Below, piece after piece: positions 54,910-64,000 of a stretch of 64,000 bases of DNA (positions are counted from its first letter, which is position 1; each line of letters begins with the position of its first letter). The notes beneath the pieces were generated by a model. It had not been told where the DNA came from. It saw only the letters and a list, made by a program, of their open reading frames with translations, and ran no database searches. The position numbers were made by a program, and so were the translations under genes. The stretch comes from Mesorhizobium sp. WSM4306 (GTDB lineage Bacteria > Pseudomonadota > Alphaproteobacteria > Rhizobiales > Rhizobiaceae), in NCBI RefSeq assembly GCF_007003975.1, contig NZ_VFTC01000002.1:248001-312000 (forward strand), written 5' to 3'.

Positions 54910-54934
54910 GGAACTATCGCACCAGCGAACCGTT
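54910..54934 (+). promoter_or_regulatory. EcfG-type general stress promoter of the BA14K gene
   Basis: GGAAC (54910-54914), exactly 16 bp, CGTT (54931-54934): the alphaproteobacterial sigma-EcfG consensus. The start would fall near 54942, about 30 bases before the ATG at 54971. Confidence 0.7.
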
Positions 54935-54970
54935 CTCTCCCCACAAGGGACGTCAACCAGGGAGAAGATC

Positions 54971-55432
54971 ATGAACAAGATCGTATCGGGTATGCTGGCG
55001 GCCACATTGTCAGCCTCTTTCGCAGCTTCCGCGGCCGTGCCGGCCGGCGCCACGCAAATGATTGCGCCGCAGGCCCCGTCGGCTTCGTCCGATGTGCAGG
55101 CGGTGGATTACAAGCCGTGGATGAAGCGCAACTTCAACGGCAACCGCAATTTCTCGCGCTACAACAATGACGGGCCCTACTGGAACGGCCATCGCGGCTC
55201 CCGCCATTATCGCCATGGCTATCGCCGTCACGGCGACTACTGGTTCCCGCTGGCTGCCTTCGCCACCGGCGCCCTGATCACCGGCGCGATCATCAACAGC
55301 GAGAACAACCGCGTCTACGAAGGCGATGCTCATGTGCAGTGGTGCTATGACCACTATCGCAGTTACCGCGCCTCGGACAACACCTTCCAGCCGAACTACG
55401 GCGGCAGAAAGCAGTGCCGTTCGCCCTACTGA
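54971..55432 (+). CDS. BA14K-family exported protein
   Basis: Homologue of the Brucella 14-kDa immunoreactive, lectin-like protein. 153 residues from ATG 54971 (AGGGAGAAGATC before it). Signal peptide about 1-27 (AASAAVPAGA). The mature part is Asn/Arg/His/Tyr-rich (HRGSRHYRHGYRRHG), one hydrophobic helix (FPLAAFATGALITGAII), and the BA14K signature HVQWCYDHYRSYRASDNTF with a second cysteine in RKQCRSPY. Envelope or periplasm. EcfG-type promoter upstream, so probably stress induced. Confidence 0.9.
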   Translation: MNKIVSGMLAATLSASFAASAAVPAGATQMIAPQAPSASSDVQAVDYKPWMKRNFNGNRNFSRYNNDGPYWNGHRGSRHYRHGYRRHGDYWFPLAAFATGALITGAIINSENNRVYEGDAHVQWCYDHYRSYRASDNTFQPNYGGRKQCRSPY

Positions 55433-55474
55433 CCCCGGCGGGTGACTAACAGATGGTAAGTTAAGTGAGCACTA

Positions 55475-55523
55475 ATGCATGTCGCCCAGAAGTGTGCTGC
55501 GGTTCTGGGACAACGACATGCAT
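55475..55523. repeat. Palindromic intergenic unit, ATGCATGTCG arms
   Basis: Arms ATGCATGTCG (55475-55484) and CGACATGCAT (55514-55523), then inner arms CCCAGAA (55485-55491) and TTCTGGG (55503-55509). An extended hairpin typical of rhizobial interspersed repeats; I recall similar units across Mesorhizobium genomes. Lies 42 bp after the BA14K stop. Confidence 0.7.
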
Positions 55524-55534
55524 CAAAACAAAGA

Positions 55535-55580
55535 CTTAAAGCGCGTCGCCTGAATCCGTTTCAGCGCGACGCGCTTTAAG
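55535..55580. repeat. Palindromic intergenic unit, CTTAAAGCGCGTCGC arms
   Basis: Perfect 15-bp arms, CTTAAAGCGCGTCGC (55535-55549) and its complement (55566-55580), around a 16-base loop containing GAATCCGTTTCA. Adjacent to the previous unit, giving a two-part mosaic element. May also act as a terminator for one or both flanking genes. Confidence 0.8.
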
Positions 55581-55633
55581 TGCGTAGCGAGGCTCGCGCC
55601 GCTGACGGAGCGGGCCTTCTTTTTTCGAGACTG

Positions 55634-57127
55634 TCAGGATACGCTCAGCGTCCTGCGCACCGCATCGCGCCAACCCGCCAGTTTTGCCGAACGAACAGCG
55701 GCATCCATGTCCGGCTTGAAGCGCCGCTCGAGCGCCCAGCTCCTGGCAAAGTCCTTCGCCTTCGGCCACACGCCCGCCTTCGAGCCGGCAAGCCATGCGG
55801 CGCCTAGCGCCGTCGTCTCCAGAATGGTCGGACGGTCGACCGGCGCATCGAGGATGTCGGCCAGCCGCTGCATGGTCCAGTCGGACGCCACCATGCCGCC
55901 ATCGACGCGAAGCACTGTTTTCGCCGAAGCCCCTTTCCAGTCCTTACGCATGGCGTTGAGCAGGTCGCGCGTCTGGTAGGCGACTGATTCCAGCGCTGCG
56001 CGGGCAAACTCCGCCGGGCCCGAATTGCGGGTCAGGCCGAAGATGGCGCCACGCGCCTCTGCGTCCCAATGCGGCGCGCCCAAGCCGACGAAAGCCGGCA
56101 CCAGATAGACATTCTGTGTAGGATCTGCCTCGGCAGCCAGCACACCGCTGTGCTCGGCCTTGCCGATCACCTTGATGCCGTCGCGCAGCCATTGCACGGC
56201 CGCACCGGCGATGAAGATCGAGCCTTCCAGCGCATAGGTGGTCTTGCCGTTCAGGCGGTAGGCGATGGTGGTCAAAAGCCGGTTCTTCGAACGCACCAGA
56301 TCGGCGCCGGTGTTGAGCAGAGCGAAACAGCCGGTGCCGTACGTGGATTTCATCATGCCCGGTTCGAAACAGGCCTGGCCGATGGTCGCCGCATGCTGGT
56401 CGCCGGCAACGCCGAGGATTCTTATCTCGGCGCCAAACAGGCCCTTCTCCGTCACGCCGTAATCATCGGCGCAATCCTTGACCTGCGGCAGCATCGCTGC
56501 CGGAATGCGCAGCATGGAAAGCAGCTCGTCGTCCCAGACATTTTTCTCGATGTTGTAGACAAGCGTGCGCGAGGCGTTGGTGGCATCGGTTGCGTGAACT
56601 TTCCCGGCGGTCAGCCGCCAGATCAAAAAACTGTCGATGGTGCCGGCGAGCAATTCGCCCTTTTCGGCGCGTTTTCTGGCGCCCCTCACCTTGTCCAGCA
56701 TCCAGGCGATCTTGGTGCCGGAGAAATAGGGATCGAGCAGCAGGCCGGTCTTTTTGGTGAATTTCTTCTCCAGGTCCTGCTTCTTCAATTTCTGGCAGAG
56801 CGGCGCGGTGCGCCTGTCCTGCCAGACAATCGCATTGTGGATCGGCTTGCCGGTCGCCTTGTCCCAGATGACGACGGTTTCGCGCTGGTTGGTGATGCCG
56901 ATCGCCGCCACATCGGACGCCTCGCGGCCGGCGGCCTTCAGCGCGCCTTTGACCGTGGCGACGACGCTTGCCCAGATGTCCTCCGGGTCGTGCTCGACCC
57001 AGCCGGAGGCCGGGTAATGCTGGGTGAATTCCTGCTGCTTGCTGCCGGCAACTTTCATCTCACCGTCGAACAGGATCGCCCTGGTCGATGTCGTGCCCTG
57101 GTCGATCGCAAGGATATATCCGGTCAT
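55634..57127 (-). CDS. glpK: Glycerol kinase
   Basis: Phosphorylates glycerol to sn-glycerol 3-phosphate. 497 residues, FGGY kinase with [19 protein letters not shown] at the start, the glycerol-binding [11 protein letters not shown] region ([15 protein letters not shown]) and [15 protein letters not shown]. Last gene of the glp operon, 89 bp after glpV. It has no PTS-phosphorylation histidine site that I could identify. Confidence 0.97.
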   Translation of the reverse strand: MTGYILAIDQGTTSTRAILFDGEMKVAGSKQQEFTQHYPASGWVEHDPEDIWASVVATVKGALKAAGREASDVAAIGITNQRETVVIWDKATGKPIHNAIVWQDRRTAPLCQKLKKQDLEKKFTKKTGLLLDPYFSGTKIAWMLDKVRGARKRAEKGELLAGTIDSFLIWRLTAGKVHATDATNASRTLVYNIEKNVWDDELLSMLRIPAAMLPQVKDCADDYGVTEKGLFGAEIRILGVAGDQHAATIGQACFEPGMMKSTYGTGCFALLNTGADLVRSKNRLLTTIAYRLNGKTTYALEGSIFIAGAAVQWLRDGIKVIGKAEHSGVLAAEADPTQNVYLVPAFVGLGAPHWDAEARGAIFGLTRNSGPAEFARAALESVAYQTRDLLNAMRKDWKGASAKTVLRVDGGMVASDWTMQRLADILDAPVDRPTILETTALGAAWLAGSKAGVWPKAKDFARSWALERRFKPDMDAAVRSAKLAGWRDAVRRTLSVS

Positions 57128-57216
57128 TAGTCCTCCCGGTAGCTCGCTTATACAAACAGGGGAGACGGCACGATGCCGCCTCCCCGTTCACTATGATCCT
57201 GGCGCGTACGCCAAGA

Positions 57217-58941
57217 CTACTTCTGCCAGCTCTTCACCAGTTCGTCGTAGTTGATGGTGATCGGCTTTTCCTTCTCGTTCTCGATCTTCAGCTGAGGCGC
57301 GAGATTGCCCTTCTTGACCGCGTCGGCATTCCAGTAGGCGAGGTCATGCTCTTCGGCCATCTTCGGGCCGATATCGCCCTGGATGCCTGCCTTTTCCAGG
57401 CGTTCCATGACCTTTTCCTGCTCGGAGCAGAGCGAGTCCATCGCCTCCTGCGCCGTCTTCGCGCCGGAAGAGGCATCGCCGATCGCCTGCCACCAGAGCT
57501 GTGCCAGCTTCGGATAATCCGGCACGTTGGTACCCGTCGGCGACCACTGGACGCGGGCCGGCGAGCGGTAGAACTCGATCAAGCCGCCGAGCTTCGGAGC
57601 GCGTTCCGTGAAGCTCTTATCCTGGATCGTCGACTCGCGGATGAGCGTCAAGCCGACATGGCTCTTCTTCACGTCGACCGTCTTCGACACGACGAACTGC
57701 GCATAGAGCCAGGCGGCCTTGGCGCGATCGTCGGGCGTGGACTTCAGCAGGGTCCAGGAACCGACGTCCTGGTAGCCAAGCTTCATGCCATCCTTCCAGT
57801 ACACGCCATGCGGCGACGGAGCGAAGCGCCATTTCGGGGTGCCGTCCGCGTTCACGACCGGCAGCCCGTCCTTGACGAAGGAGGCGGTGAAGGCGGTGTA
57901 GGTGAACATCTGCTGCGCGACCGTGCCCTGCGACGGGACGGGGCCTGATTCGCCGAACGTCATGCCCTGGGCTTCCGGCGGAGCATAGGCCTTCAGCCAA
58001 TCCAGGTACTTCTGGATCGAATACACGGAAGCCGGGCCGTTGGTGTCGCCGCCGCGCGCGACGCACGAACCGACCGGCTGCGACTTCTCGTTGACTTTGA
58101 TCCCCCATTCGTCGACCGGAAGACCGTTCGGCAGACCCTTGTCGCCATTGCCGGCCATGGAGAGCCAGGCATCAGTGAACCGCCAGCCGAGCGACGGGTC
58201 CTTCTTGCCGTAGTCCATGTGGCCATAGACCTTCTTGCCGTCGATCTCGCGGCCGGTGAAGAATTCGGCGATGTCCTCATAGGCCGACCAGTTGACGGGA
58301 ACGCCAAGGTCGTAGCCGTACTTGGCCTTGAAATCGGCCTTGTTCTTCTCGTCGTTGAACCAGTCGTAGCGGAACCAGTAGAGGTTCGCGAACTGCTGGT
58401 CGGGCAGCTGGTAGAGGTCGCCGTCGGGAGCGGTCGTGAACTTGGTGCCGATGAAGTCGGCGAGGTCGAGGTTGGGGTTGGTGACATCCTTGCCCTCATT
58501 CGCCATCCACTTGGTCAGGCTGCGCGCCTGCTGGTAGCGCCAGTGCGTGCCGATCAGGTCGGAGTCGTTGACGTAGGCGTCATAGATATTCTCGCCCGAC
58601 TGCATCTGCGTCTGCAGCTTTTCGACGACATCGCCTTCGCCGATCAGGTCGTGGGTGATCTTGATGCCGGTGATCGCGGTGAAGGCGGGCGCCAAGACCT
58701 TGGACTCATAGCTATGCGTATCGATGGTCTCGGAGACCACCTTGATGTCCATGCCGGCGAAAGGCTTCGCGGCATCGATGAACCATTGCATTTCGGCTTC
58801 CTGCGCGCCGCGATCGAGCGTCGACAGATCCTTGATTTCGGTATCGAGGAAGGTTTTGGCTTCGTCCATTCCGGCATAGGCCTGGCCTGCTCCCCAGAGC
58901 AGGACAACCGCAGTTGTTGATGTTAAAAATTGCCTTCGCAT
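57217..58941 (-). CDS. glpV: Glycerol ABC transporter substrate-binding protein
   Basis: Periplasmic binding protein of the rhizobial glycerol importer. 574 residues from ATG 58939-58941 (GGAGGAAACGA upstream; the long frame to 59007 lacks a site). Signal peptide about 1-23 (ending AYA), then a large bilobed protein of the extracellular family 1 type (TGIKITHDLIGEGDVVEKLQTQ, DVGSWTLLKSTPDDRAKAAW). Longer than sugar-binding relatives (about 420), as known for glycerol SBPs. Confidence 0.9.
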   Translation of the reverse strand: MRRQFLTSTTAVVLLWGAGQAYAGMDEAKTFLDTEIKDLSTLDRGAQEAEMQWFIDAAKPFAGMDIKVVSETIDTHSYESKVLAPAFTAITGIKITHDLIGEGDVVEKLQTQMQSGENIYDAYVNDSDLIGTHWRYQQARSLTKWMANEGKDVTNPNLDLADFIGTKFTTAPDGDLYQLPDQQFANLYWFRYDWFNDEKNKADFKAKYGYDLGVPVNWSAYEDIAEFFTGREIDGKKVYGHMDYGKKDPSLGWRFTDAWLSMAGNGDKGLPNGLPVDEWGIKVNEKSQPVGSCVARGGDTNGPASVYSIQKYLDWLKAYAPPEAQGMTFGESGPVPSQGTVAQQMFTYTAFTASFVKDGLPVVNADGTPKWRFAPSPHGVYWKDGMKLGYQDVGSWTLLKSTPDDRAKAAWLYAQFVVSKTVDVKKSHVGLTLIRESTIQDKSFTERAPKLGGLIEFYRSPARVQWSPTGTNVPDYPKLAQLWWQAIGDASSGAKTAQEAMDSLCSEQEKVMERLEKAGIQGDIGPKMAEEHDLAYWNADAVKKGNLAPQLKIENEKEKPITINYDELVKSWQK

Positions 58942-59019
58942 TTCGTTTCCTCCACTTTCAGGTTTCAAGTGCGATCTGGAGCGGTCGCCGGCACGCGGCC
59001 GTTCCAACAGTTTCCCCCT

Positions 59020-59303
59020 CTATACGTAGCGGAACACGCCAATGGCGTAGACTACGGAGAGAGCGAGAGCCCACCACAGGTTGGGTCCGACAAGACCCAG
59101 CCAAGCGAGATGGATAAAGGCGCTGCCGAGCAGCGAAACAAAGAGGCGGTCGCCGCGCGTCGTCTCGAAGCGCAGCACGCCGACACGCGGATTGCCGCCG
59201 GGCGAGACAAATTCCCAGAACGCCATGCCGCACAGCAGAATAAGGATCGTGATGAAAAACAGCGCCGTCGGCAGCGTCCATGCCATCCAGGTGAGGTTCA
59301 TGG

Positions 59304-59307
<4 letters not shown>
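59020..59307 (-). CDS. glpU: Small membrane component of the glycerol ABC operon (DUF2160)
   Basis: 95 residues with two or three hydrophobic segments (about 8-30, 58-75, 78-93) and the DUF2160 pattern WMAWTLPTALFFITIL and GGNPRVGVLRFETTRGDRLF. It occurs with glycerol ABC transporters; function unknown, perhaps a third membrane partner of the permeases. ATGA overlap with glpQ. Confidence 0.82.
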
Positions 59308-60227
<920 letters not shown>

Positions 60228-60228
60228 C

Positions 60229-61095
60229 TCAGCGCTCCGCATCGACATTGGTCATGACGGTGTAGAACACCCACGACAGCAACAGGATGATGAGGAAGTA
60301 GATGATCGACATGGCCGCCGCTGGCCCGAGGTCGAACTGGCCGATGGCGATCTTGACCAGATCTATCGACAGGAATGTCGTCGAATTGCCGGGGCCGCCA
60401 CCGGTGACGACGAAGGGCTCGGTGTAGATCATGAACGAGTCCATGAAGCGCAGCAGCACGGCGATCAAAAGCACGCGGTTCATCTTCGGCAACTGGATGT
60501 AGCGGAAGATCGCCCAGCGCGAGGCGCCATCGATCTTGGCGGCTTGATAATAAGCATCCGGTATGGAGACAAGGCCGGCGTAGCAGAGCAGAACGACGAG
60601 ACTCGTCCAGTGCCATACGTCCATCAGGATGACCGTCACCCAGGCGTCGGTCGGGTCGTTGACGTAATTGTAGTCGAAGCCGAGCGCCGACAGCGTGTAG
60701 CCGAGCAGGCCTATGTCGATGCGACCGAACACCTGCCAAATGGTGCCGACGACGTTCCACGGGATCAGCAGCGGCAGCGCCATCAGCACCAGACACACCG
60801 GCACGCCCCAGCCCTTCTTGGGCATGTTGAGGGCGATGAAGATACCGAGTGGCACTTCAATGGCGAGGATGATGAAGGAGAAGATCAGGTTGCGGACCAT
60901 CGAGAGCCAGAAACGTTCCGACTCCAGGATTTCGGTGAACCAGTCCGAGCCGTTCCAGAAGAAGACGTTGTTTCCGAACGTGTCCTGTACCGAATAGTTG
61001 ACCACCGTCATCAGCGGAATCACCGCCGAGAACGCCACCAGCAGGAGCACCGGCAGCACCATGAACCAGGCCTTGTTGTTCCAGGTCTTTTCCAT
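60229..61095 (-). CDS. glpP: Glycerol ABC transporter permease 1
   Basis: 288 residues with six membrane segments and the EAA-type loop DAYYQAAKIDGASRWAIFRYIQLP. Its ATG follows the glpT stop with no gap. Pairs with glpQ to form the glycerol channel of the importer. Confidence 0.9.
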   Translation of the reverse strand: MEKTWNNKAWFMVLPVLLLVAFSAVIPLMTVVNYSVQDTFGNNVFFWNGSDWFTEILESERFWLSMVRNLIFSFIILAIEVPLGIFIALNMPKKGWGVPVCLVLMALPLLIPWNVVGTIWQVFGRIDIGLLGYTLSALGFDYNYVNDPTDAWVTVILMDVWHWTSLVVLLCYAGLVSIPDAYYQAAKIDGASRWAIFRYIQLPKMNRVLLIAVLLRFMDSFMIYTEPFVVTGGGPGNSTTFLSIDLVKIAIGQFDLGPAAAMSIIYFLIILLLSWVFYTVMTNVDAER

Positions 61096-62163
61096 CTATG
61101 CCCCCATCTCGACGCGCCAGGAATCGGCATAGATGTTGATGCCGGCCGGATCGAAGCGCACCTTCGGATCGGCGGGAACGCTCTCGTCCTCGCCGATGAC
61201 GGCTGCGATCTCGCGGCCTTCGAGACTGGCGCGCACCACCTTGTGGCGGCCGAGATCCTCGACCTTGCTGATTTTCACCGCCATGCCGTCACGGCCGAGC
61301 CTGACATATTCGGGACGGATGCCGAGTTCGATAGGCCCAGCCCCTGTTTTGGGCACGCCAGGCAGCTCGATGCGCTGGCTGCCGATGGTCGCGGTCTTGC
61401 CATCGATCGCCACCGGCATGACGTTCATGCCGGGCGAACCGATGAAATAGCCGACGAATGTGTGGCGCGGGCGCTCGAACAGTTCGGCCGGCGTGCCAAT
61501 CTGGACAATGCCGCCATCATACATGACGACGACCTGGTCGGCGAAGGTCAGCGCCTCGGTCTGGTCATGGGTGACATAGACCATGGTGTAGCCGAAGCGG
61601 CGATGCAGCTGCTTCAATTGCGAGCGCAGCACCCACTTCATGTGCGGGTCGATGACGGTCAGCGGCTCGTCGAACAGGATGGCGTTGACATCCGAGCGCA
61701 CCAGGCCGCGGCCGAGCGAAATCTTCTGCTTCTGGTCGGCAGTCAGGCCCCTCGCCTTCTTCTTGGCCCACGACGCAAGGTCGATCATCTCCAGCGTCTC
61801 GCGCACCGTGCGGTCGACATCGGCCTCCGGCACGCCGCGGTTGCGCAGCGGGAAGGCCAGATTGTCGTAGACGGTCATGGTGTCGTAGATGACCGGGAAC
61901 TGGAACACCTGCGCAATGTTGCGCTCCTGCGTCGACAGGTTGGTGACGTCCTTGCCGTTGAACAGCAGCTCTCCGTGCGAAGGATGCAGCAGGCCCGAAA
62001 TGATGTTGAGCAGCGTGGTCTTGCCGCAACCGGACGGCCCGAGCAGCGCATAGGCGCCGCCATCCTCGAAAGTGTGGTGCACTTCCCTGAGCGCGAAATC
62101 GGCATCCTTCTGCGGGTTGGGCAAATAGGAGTGCCTGACATGGTTGACGTCGATGCGCGCCAT
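61096..62163 (-). CDS. glpT: Glycerol ABC transporter ATPase with degenerate signature motif
   Basis: 355 residues. Walker A GPSGCGKT (42-49), Q-loop Gln88, Walker B AILFDE (161-166) and switch His199 (VTHD) are intact. The LSGGQ signature is replaced by LTADQ (140-144, in GLTADQKQKISLGRG). C-terminal TOBE-like domain (about 240-355). ATG 62161-62163, 10 bp after glpS. Not the glycerol-3-phosphate antiporter called GlpT in E. coli. Confidence 0.9.
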   Translation of the reverse strand: MARIDVNHVRHSYLPNPQKDADFALREVHHTFEDGGAYALLGPSGCGKTTLLNIISGLLHPSHGELLFNGKDVTNLSTQERNIAQVFQFPVIYDTMTVYDNLAFPLRNRGVPEADVDRTVRETLEMIDLASWAKKKARGLTADQKQKISLGRGLVRSDVNAILFDEPLTVIDPHMKWVLRSQLKQLHRRFGYTMVYVTHDQTEALTFADQVVVMYDGGIVQIGTPAELFERPRHTFVGYFIGSPGMNVMPVAIDGKTATIGSQRIELPGVPKTGAGPIELGIRPEYVRLGRDGMAVKISKVEDLGRHKVVRASLEGREIAAVIGEDESVPADPKVRFDPAGINIYADSWRVEMGA

Positions 62164-62173
62164 CTCCTCCCCC

Positions 62174-63253
62174 TCAAGCCGCCAGCTTCGATGCGGCGAC
62201 GGCGCTGCCGTTGCCGTCGAAGACCATGATGTGGCGCGGATCGATGAACACCTCGATCTCTGCGTCGGGCTCGAAATCGCGGATGCCATGGGTCAGCATG
62301 ACCCAGCGCGCGTCGGCGAAATCGAGATGGATGAAGCTTTCCGAACCGGTGATCTCGGTGATCGTCACCTTGGCGCGGACCGGCACGGCGGCGGCGTTGG
62401 GCCGCTCGAGCGAGAGATGATGCGGCTGGAAACCGATCGTATAGTTGGCGTCGGCAATGCCGGAAAGCTCGGCCGGCACCGGCAGCTTGACGCCGCCCTC
62501 GAGCAGAAAGTCCTGCCCCTTCTTGGCCAGCACGATGGTGTTGAGCGGCGGATCGGCAAAGGTCTTTGCCGTCACCAGGTCGATCGGCTTGCGGAAGACG
62601 TCGATGGTCGGCCCGAACTGGGTGATGCGTCCCTCGGACAGCGTCGCCGTGTTACCGCCGAGCAGCAAGGCTTCGTGCGGCTCGGTCGTAGCGTAGACGA
62701 AGATGGTGCCGGCGGCGGCGAAGATCTTCGGCAGCTCGGCGCGCAGTTCCTCGCGCAGCTTGTAATCGAGATTGGCGAGCGGCTCGTCGAGCAGCACCAG
62801 GCTGGCATTCTTGACGATGGCGCGGGCAAGTGCGGTGCGCTGCTGCTGGCCGCCGGACAGGCTGAGCGGCGTGCGGTCGAGATAGGGCGTCAGCTTCAGA
62901 AGCGCTGCCGCGTTGCGGACTTCCTTGTCGATCTTGGCCTGATCGGTGCCGGCGACGCGCAGAGGCGAGGCGATGTTTTCATAGACCGTCATCGCGGGGT
63001 AGTTGATGAACTGCTGGTAGACCATGGCGATCTTGCGCTGCTGCACCGGCATGCCGGTGACATTCTGGCCGTCGAACCAGACCGAGCCGGAGGTCGGCAC
63101 GTCGAGCCCGGCCATCAGCCGCATCAGGCTGGTCTTGCCCGACAGCGTTGGCCCGAGCAGGACATTGAGCGAGCCGTGCTGAAGCGTCAGCGAGACGTCG
63201 CGGATGTGCTCCGCCGCACCGACCGTCTTCGTCACGTTTCTCAGTTCCAGCAT
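62174..63253 (-). CDS. glpS: Glycerol ABC transporter ATPase lacking the switch histidine
   Basis: 359 residues from ATG 63251-63253. Walker A GPTLSGKT (34-41), signature LSGGQ (132-136), Walker B LVLLDE (152-157). The H-loop, normally VTHD, is ATTE (188-191), so the switch histidine is missing. C-terminal TOBE-like domain. It is first of the two ATPase genes, 38 bp after glpD. Confidence 0.9.
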   Translation of the reverse strand: MLELRNVTKTVGAAEHIRDVSLTLQHGSLNVLLGPTLSGKTSLMRLMAGLDVPTSGSVWFDGQNVTGMPVQQRKIAMVYQQFINYPAMTVYENIASPLRVAGTDQAKIDKEVRNAAALLKLTPYLDRTPLSLSGGQQQRTALARAIVKNASLVLLDEPLANLDYKLREELRAELPKIFAAAGTIFVYATTEPHEALLLGGNTATLSEGRITQFGPTIDVFRKPIDLVTAKTFADPPLNTIVLAKKGQDFLLEGGVKLPVPAELSGIADANYTIGFQPHHLSLERPNAAAVPVRAKVTITEITGSESFIHLDFADARWVMLTHGIRDFEPDAEIEVFIDPRHIMVFDGNGSAVAASKLAA

Positions 63254-63291
63254 GATGCCTCCTCCCAGGCTTTGTGCATCAATCGCCTTCC

Positions 63292-64000
63292 CTATTCCGC
63301 TGCAACGACATGGCGCTGACTGATGCCGCGCATGAATTCGTCGAGGGCCGAGACCTGCTCGCGGCTGAAATGCAGGCCGCGCTTGGTGCGACGCCACAAT
63401 ACATCTTCGGCGGTCAGCGCCCATTCGTTTTCGCAGAGGTAGCGCACTTCTGCCTCATACAGATCGGCACCGAAATTGCGGCCGAGATCGGCGTTCGACT
63501 TGGCGAGGCCGAGCAGCACTTGCGCGCGCGTGCCGTAGAGCCTGGTCAGCCGGCGCGCCAGGCGCTGGTCGAGGAAGGGATAGGCGCTCTTCAGCTTCGC
63601 CACCTGGGCGTCGAAACCGGTGGCCGGGAAATTGCCGCCGGGCAAGGATGCGTTCGCCGTCCATGGCTTGCCGCGTTTGCCGAGAAACCCTTCGATCTTT
63701 TCCAGCATCGATTCCGACAGCCGGCGATAGGTGGTGATCTTGCCGCCGAAGGCATTGACGATCGGCGCCTTGCCCTCGCCGCCATCGGCCTTCAGCACAT
63801 AGTCGCGGGTCGCCTCCTGCGCCTTTGAGGCGCCGTCGTCGTAGAGCGGGCGCACGGCCGAATAGGTCCAGACGATGTCGGAACGCTTCACGGGCTGGGC
63901 AAAATATTCGCTCGCCGCCGCGCAGAGATAGTCGATCTCGGTGTCGCTGATCTTCACGTCATGCGGATCGCCGGGATAGTCGCGATCGGTCGTGCCGATC
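63292..64000 (-). CDS. glpD: Aerobic glycerol-3-phosphate dehydrogenase (partial, N-terminus beyond right edge)
   Basis: FAD-dependent, membrane-associated; oxidises glycerol 3-phosphate to dihydroxyacetone phosphate. The last 235 residues are visible and the frame is open to the right edge (starting IGTTDRDYPGDPHDVKIS, a conserved stretch). The GlpD C-terminal pattern GGKITTYRRLSESMLE, then ALTAEDVLWRRTKRGLHFS, is clear. First visible gene of the glp operon; its start and the promoter lie outside. Confidence 0.96.
   Translation of the reverse strand, partial: IGTTDRDYPGDPHDVKISDTEIDYLCAAASEYFAQPVKRSDIVWTYSAVRPLYDDGASKAQEATRDYVLKADGGEGKAPIVNAFGGKITTYRRLSESMLEKIEGFLGKRGKPWTANASLPGGNFPATGFDAQVAKLKSAYPFLDQRLARRLTRLYGTRAQVLLGLAKSNADLGRNFGADLYEAEVRYLCENEWALTAEDVLWRRTKRGLHFSREQVSALDEFMRGISQRHVVAAE

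Larger units (their letters stand above)
54654..54970. other. Divergent regulatory gap between tRNA-Lys and the BA14K gene
   Basis: 317 bp holding two promoters in opposite directions: a sigma-70 type for the tRNA (54690-54718) and an EcfG type for the BA14K gene (54910-54934). No gene seen. Confidence 0.7.

Overview
The window reads as chromosomal DNA of a high-GC alphaproteobacterium of the order Hyphomicrobiales (Rhizobiales), most likely Mesorhizobium or a close Phyllobacteriaceae relative. The basis is recalled family resemblance and gene order: the bamA-lpxD-fabZ-lpxA-lpxI-lpxB block, gatC with gatA, clpS-clpA, pyrB with an inactive dihydroorotase followed by plsY-dprA, an EipB protein, a BA14K protein, a rhizobial glycerol ABC operon, and promoters of the CTTGNN-N17-CTATNN type. 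No database search was possible, so the genus is an inference.

Layout. 1-4.7 kb: partial comEC (minus), divergent gltX, then gltA. 4.7-16 kb: a long minus-strand run for envelope building, rpsB and tsf lying further upstream: pyrH, frr, uppS, cdsA, rseP, bamA, lpxD, fabZ, lpxA, lpxI, lpxB. 16.2-19.4 kb: an aldo/keto reductase, two SnoaL-like proteins and a divergent LysR regulator, which separate pyrH from tsf-rpsB (19.4-21.2 kb). 21.4-27.6 kb: LysE exporter, DUF4031, EipB, RidA, GDPD, FemAB-like, HIT and PAP2 proteins. 27.7-34.9 kb: clpS-clpA, a phasin with a good promoter and operator, a SPOR-tailed D,D-carboxypeptidase, a DnaJ/VWA pair and DUF1489. 34.9-47.1 kb: sdaA, a lone rutB homologue, DUF599, YdcF, gatC-GNAT-gatA, a radical SAM protein, an UlaG-like hydrolase, ruvX, small membrane proteins and an AidB-like dehydrogenase. 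47.2-51.3 kb: pyrB, an inactive dihydroorotase paralogue, plsY, dprA. 51.3-55.6 kb: a more irregular accessory stretch with a histidine-rich membrane protein, small ORFs, an RNA-like hairpin, a GYD protein, tRNA-Lys, a BA14K gene with an EcfG-type promoter and a palindromic repeat. 55.6-64 kb: the glycerol operon glpD-S-T-P-Q-U-V-K, with glpD running off the right edge.

Working together: lipid A, phospholipid, undecaprenyl and outer-membrane assembly genes share one transcriptional neighbourhood with ribosome factors. The glp operon is self-contained: binding protein, two permeases, two ATPases, a small membrane protein, kinase and dehydrogenase bring glycerol to dihydroxyacetone phosphate. 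I found no CRISPR array, rRNA, insertion sequence or prophage. The best candidates for something little described are the complementary degeneration of the two glycerol ABC ATPases, the histidine-rich membrane protein at 51.3-52.5 kb, the pseudo-dihydroorotase, the 33-residue insert in GatA, and the small RNA/ORF candidates between 52.7 and 53.6 kb.
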